Assembly (NCBI GenBank): GCA_034440595.1
Contig: JAWXCH010000205.1
Coordinates: 1-13,968, forward strand
Reading direction: 5' to 3'
Length of the DNA stretch: 13,968 nucleotides
From: JAWXCH01 sp034440595
GTDB lineage: Bacteria > Planctomycetota > Planctomycetia > Pirellulales > JALHPA01
The notes under the pieces were generated by a model. That model did no database searches, was not told where the DNA came from, and was given only the letters and a program-made list of their open reading frames with translations. Positions 7,755 to 12,969 of this stretch are shown here, one piece after another. How positions within the stretch are numbered: the first letter of the stretch is position 1; every line of letters starts with the position of its first letter. The translations under genes were made by a program, and so were the position numbers.

Positions 7755-7847
7755 TTAGATCTCCCTACAAAACGTACGATCCCCTGGGCAAGCTGCTGCT
7801 TTACGACTCACCGCGCTGTTGCTTTCCAGGCATAGTTTTAGCGCCAT
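7755..7847 (-). pseudogene. Decayed zinc-ribbon relic, paralogue of the 284-aa gene's N-terminus
   Basis: Reading leftward from an ATG at 7847 (GAGGA upstream), the frame gives MALKLCLESNSAVSRKAAAC and PGDRTFCREI, then TAA. The intact neighbour begins MALKQCPECNRAVSSVAAVC and PGCGYP. The DNA is also plainly similar over the first 40 bases. Two of the four zinc ligands are lost (Cys9 to Ser, Cys23 to Asp). The stop is in frame with the 75-aa gene that starts 4 nt later, so a single longer gene has probably been broken. Confidence 0.6.
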
Positions 7848-7886
7848 AGAATTTCCTCAAGTGACAGGATTCAATCACGGCGCAAC

Positions 7887-7916
7887 AAAAAAGGAGCGCC
7901 GAACCGGACCGCTCCT
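7887..7916 (-). terminator. Intrinsic terminator ending the structured RNA
   Basis: The minus strand reads AGGAGCG, an 11-nt loop, then CGCTCCT, with the T-run continuing to 7887. The 7-bp GC-rich stem is perfect. It ends leftward transcription coming from the 431-aa gene and/or the structured RNA, and lies 40 nt before the ATG of the zinc-ribbon relic. Confidence 0.65.
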
Positions 7917-8101
7917 CCTGCCCCCGCCAAGGGGCGCATCAGAACAGCACCGGCCGACGCTCCCTTTCGGGAGCGCGGTCCAAGTGCTGCTTCTGATGCG
8001 AGAGCCCGAAGGCTCAAGTTGGCGGTTTCGGAGGAAGCAGTTACTTGACGCTCGCGCGTCATTTCAGTTTTTTGTGATGGCCTACTTCGGCCGGGTTTTT
8101 A
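7887..8101 (-). ncRNA. Structured RNA or attenuating leader with tetraloop hairpins
   Basis: Read on the minus strand, the order is: GGCC/GGCC hairpin (8079-8092); TGACGC-GCGA-GCGTCA (8046-8061, GNRA loop); GAGCC-TTCG-GGCTC (8002-8015, UUCG loop); and a long hairpin 7935-8000. The long one has a 16-bp outer stem with one bulged G, a GACCG/CGGCC inner stem with one G-U pair, and a CGCTCCC-GAAA-GGGAGCG tip. It is followed by GCCCC/GGGGC (7920-7935) and an AGGAGCG/CGCTCCT hairpin with a U-run (7887-7916). Three canonical stable tetraloops on this strand and not the other fix the orientation. I do not recognise a known RNA class. It lies 40 nt upstream of the zinc-ribbon relic start and downstream of the 431-aa gene, so it may be a leader, an independent RNA, or a 3' element. 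Confidence 0.6.
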
Positions 8102-8379
8102 TCTCCATTGATTGGTTGAAACAGACCTCAAGTGTAGCTGGCGTTGAGCGTCGAAAAAAGAGCATGCTTCGCCCAACGTCGCTGCCAGTCGCCCGAAGTG
8201 GCAACAGGCTGAATTTGGGCCGGTCTTGCCAGCTTAAAATCCATCGCGACGAAGTTCTTGGCCAATCGAGCATGACCGCAATTCCCGATATCCCTTCAGG
8301 TCATTTGAAAAAGCCAAACGGCCATCCTGTCGTGACGGGTCGTTTAGCAGATGGCAATTGAAAAAATATGGCTCTGAAT

Positions 8380-9675
8380 TCAGGTAGTTACACGGGTGCC
8401 CGTCGAACGCCGCCGAGTTCCCTGTGGAATCCGATTCTGAAATCCGAAGCCCTGGCAATCGCCGCCGACTCCAAGGTCTGCTTCAATTCGCCGGCCAAGG
8501 TCATCCGCGGTGAATTGCAGCGGATCCAAGTGAGCCACATTCCGTTTCGCCAGCACTTGAATCCGACAAGCACGGCTGGCCCAAAGCGGTTCATCTGGCT
8601 GTCGAGCTGCACGCAGTAGGTCGTCGTCCGTGCAGTTTTGGGAAACGTCGTCGACCAGCTTCGCTCGCAATTGCGGCAAGCTGGCGGAATAGCCAATCAA
8701 GGCCTGGTCAGGATTGGTGAAAGCGTCGAGGATTTCCTCCGTTGTGAATTCATCATGCACTGGGCCAACCGCTTGGCGCAGAGCGAGTTCAAATTGTTCA
8801 ATCAGGTGGTCCGGGAAAAACTGGTTAAGGTTCTGACTAAGGTCGACGTCGAACTTCCGCAAAATGTCGCGAGCTGGATTTTCCACTGTTAGCGGCTCAA
8901 CTTCACGTGCAGGATTCCAAGTCGCCACGCCAAGGAGTTGGGAAAAGTCTTCGTGAACCTGAAGAAGCCCGTGGGTTTGAGTGCAAAACTCTGCGTCGAC
9001 CAGGATTTGCCCGGTCGAATTCTCTGGGTTCCCGGGCAGCATTAGATTCCTTTCCCAAAGATCCTGGAGTAACAAGTCCAGTAGCACTTTTGAGTTCGTC
9101 CCCAGACGCTCTTCAGAAATACCGAGCTCTCGCGCCGCCACTCGGCGCAACGCCGGCGTGTCTTCAAATACCGGTGGATCACTAGGCGAAAAACCCAGCC
9201 AGATTCTCGGAAACTGAGGGATTTGCGGTAGTCGCGTGTGGCGGCTGACCTGACGCTTGCACGCACGATCCATCTTGATCAGCAAGCGGCAGAGACTCGG
9301 ATTTCGCAAGGCATTAATTGCGGAACGCTTGGCGTTCGGGCGCGGAGAAAGGGCGCCATCGTGGGAAAAGATCGCGCTGCCGTACTCGACTGCACCGTCG
9401 TGATGTGCCCTGGCGCGAAACCCACGAATCGGCAGGGACCAGTGGTTTTCGACCCTCAGATCACGATTGCAGGACAGGACGATCATCACCGTCGAACCGA
9501 GTCGCCTTAGCGTCCTGCCATCGAATGAACTGGTTTTGTCGCCTGGGCGGAACGTAATCGCGAAGACATCCTCTAGCTCCGGACGCCTTGATTCCTGAAT
9601 GATTTGAAAATGATGCTTGCGGACTAACTTGGTCGCGGATTGTAAAGTGTGCCGGTTGGCAATGGCAGAAATCAT
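8380..9675 (-). CDS. Orphan 431-aa protein, last gene of the recombinase-linked operon
   Basis: The chosen start is the ATG at 9675, because AAGGAAA lies upstream and its A-T-G-A overlaps the stop of the preceding gene (4-nt overlap, translational coupling). The frame itself extends 37 codons further up. The protein is soluble with no signal peptide or membrane helix. Residues 1-140 are rich in Arg and His. The middle (about 160-330) has well-formed amphipathic stretches such as LRRVAARELGISEERLGTNS, VLLDLLLQDLWERNLMLPGN and LNQFFPDHLIEQFELALRQA. The C-terminal part has FTTEEILDAFTNPDQALIGY and DDDLLRAARQPDEPLWASRA. No catalytic motif or zinc site is recognisable and I cannot name a family. 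The extreme C-terminus (TRRRSTGTRVTT) looks less constrained and may mark a shifted stop. Confidence 0.72.
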   Translation of the reverse strand: MISAIANRHTLQSATKLVRKHHFQIIQESRRPELEDVFAITFRPGDKTSSFDGRTLRRLGSTVMIVLSCNRDLRVENHWSLPIRGFRARAHHDGAVEYGSAIFSHDGALSPRPNAKRSAINALRNPSLCRLLIKMDRACKRQVSRHTRLPQIPQFPRIWLGFSPSDPPVFEDTPALRRVAARELGISEERLGTNSKVLLDLLLQDLWERNLMLPGNPENSTGQILVDAEFCTQTHGLLQVHEDFSQLLGVATWNPAREVEPLTVENPARDILRKFDVDLSQNLNQFFPDHLIEQFELALRQAVGPVHDEFTTEEILDAFTNPDQALIGYSASLPQLRAKLVDDVSQNCTDDDLLRAARQPDEPLWASRACRIQVLAKRNVAHLDPLQFTADDLGRRIEADLGVGGDCQGFGFQNRIPQGTRRRSTGTRVTT

Positions 9676-10001
9676 AGAAGGTTTCCTTGTGACAAAGAAA
9701 GGTTTTTTCGGACTCGACGCGCCATGGCGCGCACGTTTGGCATTTCGTTTCGAGGGTAAAAGCGGATCCGACCGTACCGGATCCACTCTTCGTCGCTGAC
9801 GACGAGAACGTCGCCGCGTTGGCCTGGGACGAGATTGACGAAGGTCAATCTAAGTAGATTGCCGACACGTCGACGGCGCTTTACTGGTCTATCCTGAAAA
9901 GTGACAAGCTCGGGCACTTGACCCCCAATGAAAGCAGGCAAATTGCTAGAACTATAGAAATGGCGAGGTTGCTCGATGAGAACCTTGAGGACGTGCTTTG
10001 T
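9672..10001 (-). CDS. Basic small orphan protein; start codon missing or non-standard
   Basis: The coding frame ends at TGA 9672-9674, overlapping the next gene's ATG. Protein-like sequence extends back to about 10001: KHVLKVLIEQPRHFYSSSN, then LPAFIGGQVPELVTFQDRPV. A perfect GGAGG lies 8 nt before codon ACA (9999-10001), exactly where ATG would be expected. The first usable codons are TTG at 9941 and GTG at 9917, the latter after a G-run. From the ACA the protein is 109 residues with a basic patch VKRRRRVGN (40-48) and an ordered core LRLTFVNLVPGQRGDVLVVS followed by DEEWIRYGRIRFYPRNEMP. It may bind nucleic acid (inference from charge only). Either the start was lost by mutation or translation begins internally by coupling with the gene upstream. 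Confidence 0.6.
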   Translation of the reverse strand, partial: TKHVLKVLIEQPRHFYSSSNLPAFIGGQVPELVTFQDRPVKRRRRVGNLLRLTFVNLVPGQRGDVLVVSDEEWIRYGRIRFYPRNEMPNVRAMARRVRKNLSLSQGNLL

Positions 10002-10017
10002 AGGTTATGCCTCCAAC

Positions 10018-10173
10018 TCATTTGAAGTCTCGTGATAGTGATTTGTCGTTACGTTCAGTAGCCTGATCGGCAAGTCCTTGCGCGATCGCGTGGGCCACAA
10101 GCTTTAGGGCACGGTGTAGAATCGAACCCGACACAACGGGTCCTTTTTCATTAGCACCAACTTCGACGGACAT
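10018..10173 (-). CDS. Small orphan protein (51 aa) following the recombinase terminator
   Basis: An ATG at 10173 opens a 51-codon frame ending at TGA 10018-10020. The product reads MSVEVGANEKGPVVSGSILH and RALKLVAHAIAQGLADQ, then ATERNDKSLSRDFK: a flexible head, one amphipathic helix and a charged tail. No SD is visible apart from AGG directly abutting the ATG. The gene starts 36 nt after the stem of the recombinase terminator and ends 16 nt before the GGAGG-led frame of the 109-aa gene, so it heads a three-gene run. The codon choice and composition look genuine. I do not recognise a family; a small accessory or antitoxin-size protein is possible but not shown. Confidence 0.55.
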   Translation of the reverse strand: MSVEVGANEKGPVVSGSILHRALKLVAHAIAQGLADQATERNDKSLSRDFK

Positions 10174-10208
10174 CCTAAATCGATCAAGCAAGTTCGGTCT
10201 CCAAGAAT

Positions 10209-10240
10209 GAAAAAACCCTCGACAGGAAACTGCCGAGGGT
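10209..10240 (-). terminator. Intrinsic terminator of the recombinase gene
   Basis: On the minus strand ACCCTCGGCAG, loop TTTC, then CTGTCGAGGGT form an 11-bp stem with one A-C mismatch, followed by a T-run. It begins 32 nt after the recombinase stop. Confidence 0.85.
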
Positions 10241-10272
10241 CGAGAAAGATAGTTGCGCTTTTCCGTTGAGGA

Positions 10273-12225
10273 TTATAGCACAGGGCGCTCGTAATCTTGC
10301 AGTGGCTCAAACGCGTAACGCTGGTGTTTATGGCGCGCGAGTTTTCGATAATCCTCCGGCGGGCTAAGTACTACCTCATAGGGCGTCGCCAATCCCAACG
10401 ACTCCATCTTGCGCTGCAGCAAGATAGCCTTGCTGATCGCGGCTTGAGTTGGTTGACTAGGCAGTAGGGACGACATGTCCCGCTGCTTCATACCTGTCTC
10501 GCTGAGTCCTACCGCGTCGGTTCTGATCAACTCTCGCTGCGGAGGAACAAATAAATCGATTGTCAATTGCCGAGTCAGGAGATTTGCCGCACCAGGTATT
10601 AGGTTCAGGTCAGGGAAACTGCCTGCCAAATTAAGTCCGATCTTGGCGCGTGGCAACAAATGTCCGCCGTCACACAGCCGCACGAGGTACACGAAGAAGT
10701 CGGGGACAAGCAGCCGTAAAAATGCAGCCATTTCGGCCGAGTGGGTTGCAAGGATGCTAAACTGCTCCAAGCACACTGCACGAACCTCTGCCGTAGAACC
10801 CGGAAGAACTAAGCGGTTTTTCTGGCGATTCTCCATTCTGTACCTGAGCAGATTTGCATTTCGCTGTTTAGCTTCAAGTTCATCGAGCTGCTCCTCGATG
10901 GACGGACGGGGGCCGTATTGCGCAATCGCCGCCATTAGATTGGATTTTTGAGTTGCCAGCTTTTGTTCGTCGTTTTTCAGGCGATCCCAATCGGAATCGC
11001 TGGAGTGAACAACGTCGTCGCAGGCTGATTCAATCATTCGCCTGAACTGCTCATTGAACCCATCAAGCTGATTGAGTTCCTGACAGACCGCGGCGATTAC
11101 CTTCTCGGTCGCCAAAGCGCCGTTGATTCCCACGGCGTTCCAACAGCGCCATTCGCGGGAGCCGCAGCATGATAGGTTGTGAGCCAAACCGTTTGCCCCC
11201 CAATACAGCTTGCGACCACAATACCAACAGCGAGCATGCTGACCGGGAAACCTCGTGCGTTTAGTGGGCACGCCAAGAAGCGGATCGCCCTTCTCACGGC
11301 GACGCGTGCGAAAGGCATTGTTCTCAGCCAGCAGTGCGTTCAAGGCGTCGAACTCTGCTTCTTCCATGAATGCCAGATGGGGTACACTGTAGATCTCCGC
11401 CCCATCTGGATTATTGACCGAGACTCGCCGGCCCGTTTCGTGATGCTTGACTGTGTGCTTGTCGCCTCGTCGTGCTTGCCCTTTCAAAAGCGAGTTTTTA
11501 TAGAAGCGCCGGACCATGTGGCCGTCCCATTTGTGACTCCGGCAGAACGGCCCCGTCGGGACGTGTTGCGCGTTAAACCAATCAGCAACGAACGAACAGT
11601 TAAGCGTTTCCCACAGTCGCTTTTTGCCTTCAGTTATAGAGTGCTCGGCTTCTGGATCTTTATGCCAGTCGTCGTACGTTTTCGCATTGTCAGGCACTAT
11701 GTAGCCGTGGATCGGCACAGCCGTCGATCCGCCGAATTTTTTGAACCGATTCATGAGTTTCTTTTTCAGACGTCGCGATGTATGGGCATTGTGACCCACG
11801 TGCCCACTGCAAGCCTCCAAAGCGTCCTGCTCCCAGTTGTCGTCGCGCGTATCAATAAAATCGTTGGCCACAAGCGTATGCGTGCCATGGTCCACGCCGA
11901 CGCCTAAGAGTCGTGTAGCCTCGGCACCTCGCACGAGGCGTCCCAAATCTTCAATGACCAGCAGGTCGAAATTGCGCGATCGAAGTGCCGTCTCGATCTT
12001 GAGAAGCTCGGGCCTGTCGAGGGCTTCGCCTTTGCCTTTGGTACTAATCGTGCAATACTCGACAGGACCGTCGTATTCATCCTTGACCACTTCCTTGCCA
12101 TGATCTAATTGATCGTCTAAACTCATCTCCTTCTGGCCTTGGCAGCCGCTGATGCGCGCCACGATGCAGACCATGAGTGTGTGACCGTTTCGAGGGTTGA
12201 AGGGTTGCTTGCGGCGTGACATCAT
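10273..12225 (-). CDS. Large serine recombinase
   Basis: This is a 650-residue site-specific recombinase. The start is the first of two tandem ATGs (12225, 12222), 6 nt after an ideal AGGAGG. The resolvase-type catalytic domain spans about 18-160: VARISGCQGQ carries the nucleophile Ser26 and Arg24, with SLDDQ (35-39) and IEDLGRLVRG (91-100) holding the conserved arginines. The usual Tyr of the Y-x-R-x-S motif is Val22. The recombinase domain follows (about 170-300). A zinc ribbon has Cys333, Cys336, Cys353/354 and Cys361, and a coiled coil lies near 412-470. A long C-terminal extension ends in RHKHQRYAFEPLQ, which I recall from planctomycete recombinases. Such enzymes integrate or excise elements at short att sites. 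The upstream dyad and repeats are candidate att or operator sites, and its own terminator follows. It is full length with no visible lesion. Confidence 0.93.
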   Translation of the reverse strand: MMSRRKQPFNPRNGHTLMVCIVARISGCQGQKEMSLDDQLDHGKEVVKDEYDGPVEYCTISTKGKGEALDRPELLKIETALRSRNFDLLVIEDLGRLVRGAEATRLLGVGVDHGTHTLVANDFIDTRDDNWEQDALEACSGHVGHNAHTSRRLKKKLMNRFKKFGGSTAVPIHGYIVPDNAKTYDDWHKDPEAEHSITEGKKRLWETLNCSFVADWFNAQHVPTGPFCRSHKWDGHMVRRFYKNSLLKGQARRGDKHTVKHHETGRRVSVNNPDGAEIYSVPHLAFMEEAEFDALNALLAENNAFRTRRREKGDPLLGVPTKRTRFPGQHARCWYCGRKLYWGANGLAHNLSCCGSREWRCWNAVGINGALATEKVIAAVCQELNQLDGFNEQFRRMIESACDDVVHSSDSDWDRLKNDEQKLATQKSNLMAAIAQYGPRPSIEEQLDELEAKQRNANLLRYRMENRQKNRLVLPGSTAEVRAVCLEQFSILATHSAEMAAFLRLLVPDFFVYLVRLCDGGHLLPRAKIGLNLAGSFPDLNLIPGAANLLTRQLTIDLFVPPQRELIRTDAVGLSETGMKQRDMSSLLPSQPTQAAISKAILLQRKMESLGLATPYEVVLSPPEDYRKLARHKHQRYAFEPLQDYERPVL

Positions 12226-12229
12226 CTGA

Positions 12230-12237
12230 CACCTCCT
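12230..12237 (-). promoter_or_regulatory. Strong ribosome binding site of the recombinase
   Basis: The minus strand reads ACAGGAGGTGTCAG just before the tandem ATGs. AGGAGG with a 6-nt spacer decides the start at 12225. Confidence 0.85.
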
Positions 12238-12264
12238 GTGGGGAAAGCGTCAGCAACGGCCTAG

Positions 12265-12289
12265 TCGTTTGTCCCACTGGGACAAACGA
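12265..12289. repeat. Perfect 25-bp inverted repeat upstream of the recombinase
   Basis: The arms TCGTTTGTCCCA (12265-12276) and TGGGACAAACGA (12278-12289) match perfectly around one central base. The dyad lies 40 bp before the recombinase start. It has no T-run on either side, so it is not a terminator. An operator for a dimeric repressor (perhaps the recombinase itself) or half of an att site are the best readings. Confidence 0.8.
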
Positions 12290-12300
12290 ACCGCCAAAAG

Positions 12301-12340
12301 GTGAGAGGACGTGACTACGGGTGACAACAGGTGATAAGCT
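12301..12340 (+). repeat. Four helically phased GTGA boxes
   Basis: GTGA occurs at 12301, 12311, 12321 and 12331, exactly 10 bp apart, usually preceded by G (or C). The other bases of each unit differ. Equal spacing near one helical turn places all boxes on one face of DNA. This fits cooperative binding by a directionality factor or regulator, close to the recombinase dyad and the tRNA-like end. Confidence 0.65.
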
Positions 12341-12388
12341 GCAACGCGTTACCAGCAAAATGGTTTGCGTCACAACGTACTGATAACA

Positions 12389-12410
12389 CGGGAGTTGTAA
12401 AATGCTCCCG
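12389..12410 (+). other. Short hairpin next to the tRNA-Ser-like end
   Basis: CGGGAG (12389-12394) and CTCCCG (12405-12410) pair perfectly around a 10-nt loop. It ends 3 nt before the tRNA-like segment. It does not form a proper T-stem with it, so it belongs to the element side of the junction. Confidence 0.5.
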
Positions 12411-12412
12411 AA

Positions 12413-12430
12413 CGAATCCTGTCCTCTCCG
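12413..12430 (+). other. 3' end of a tRNA-Ser gene: probable attachment-site remnant
   Basis: CGAATCCTGTCCTCTCCG reads as tRNA positions 56-73: the C-G-A of the T-loop, the 3' half of the T-stem, an acceptor strand CCTCTCC and discriminator G73, all typical of serine tRNAs. The matching 5' parts are absent upstream: a GGAGAGG 90 nt earlier, an ACAGG T-stem arm and the TT before C56 are all missing. A natural-looking terminator follows 14 nt later. This is the pattern left when an element integrates in the 3' end of a tRNA gene and displaces the original end. The other junction is not in the window. Confidence 0.55.
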
Positions 12431-12443
12431 CTCTAATCGATGG

Positions 12444-12491
12444 GCCCTTCCGAAGTGCTTGCTTAACAGGCACTTCGGAAGGGCTTTTTTT
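12444..12491 (+). terminator. Strong rightward intrinsic terminator
   Basis: GCCCTTCCGAAGTGC (12444-12458) and GCACTTCGGAAGGGC (12470-12484) form a perfect 15-bp stem with an 11-nt loop, followed by seven T (12485-12491). No rightward protein gene precedes it, but the tRNA-Ser 3' end does, so it is best explained as that tRNA's own terminator. Confidence 0.9.
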
Positions 12492-12969
12492 GCTGGCAAA
12501 CTCAATTGACCAAGCCAGATTTCGCCGGCACTGTATCGCCCCAATTGCTGACGGCTGGTCGCACTGCTTCCCTTCATCGCTCGCGGCGCCGCCGTAGCGA
12601 TCGGCAATCCCAACACATGAAGGCCGCCGCATGTCACCGCTGCATTATTTGCATATTTTTGCCCTCGGTTGCTGGACAGCGCACGGATAAGTCTGAGAAA
12701 CTTACTCACGAGCGGAAACAGTTCCAAAGCCATTCGGTAACAACTCGCGGCAGTCGGCTCCTGTTGGTTAGAGGGACGGGCGCGCACTTTGCGCAACTCC
12801 ACCTTGCTATCGACGGGCTCTGCGCTCGGTTGCCGACTGGCGATCTCGGGGCGCTGAGAAAAGTCGCGAGAAGCCTTGCTATTGCACGGGCCGACGCCAG
12901 GCAAGAATTGCGTCGACCGATCACTCACATCAAATAATTCCGACGAACGACATGAAGGAGGATATTCCG
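12492..12969. other. Intergenic region, nothing recognised
   Basis: Frames crossing this stretch have no good start or protein-like composition. An A+T-rich patch is visible near 12641-12661. AATAAT (12936-12941) about 30 nt before the next gene could be a -10 box, with only a weak -35 (TTGCGT, 19 bp upstream). Confidence 0.4.

Noticed and set aside
7887..8101. Retron-type or TnpB-guide RNA
   Set aside because: A long hairpin beside a mobile region invites this, but no reverse transcriptase or TnpB/Cas12-like motif is present in any neighbouring protein.
7819..8361. 180-codon plus-strand frame
   Set aside because: It runs across the zinc-ribbon relic and the hairpin chain, has no SD, and its composition follows the RNA structure and not a protein.
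8388..8696. 102-codon minus-strand frame overlapping the 431-aa gene
   Set aside because: It is a shifted frame; the 431-aa frame has the better amphipathic pattern and a coupled start.
10108..10135. T-arm-like sequence GGGTTCGATTC on the minus strand, as if from a tRNA or att site
   Set aside because: The T-stem does not pair, no acceptor or anticodon arms are present, and the bases are explained by the 51-aa coding frame (VVSGSILHRALK).
12265..12289. Terminator reading of the 25-bp dyad
   Set aside because: There is no T-run on either strand next to the arms.
12301..12340. CRISPR-like repeat array
   Set aside because: The units are only 10 bp with a 4-bp constant part and no spacers.
12077..12928. 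283-codon minus-strand frame
   Set aside because: It crosses the recombinase start and SD, the dyad, the tRNA-like end and a terminator; it has no SD and no domain.
12506..12937. 143-codon plus-strand frame
   Set aside because: No SD, Arg/His/Ser-rich random-looking composition, and it ends among the promoter elements of the next gene.
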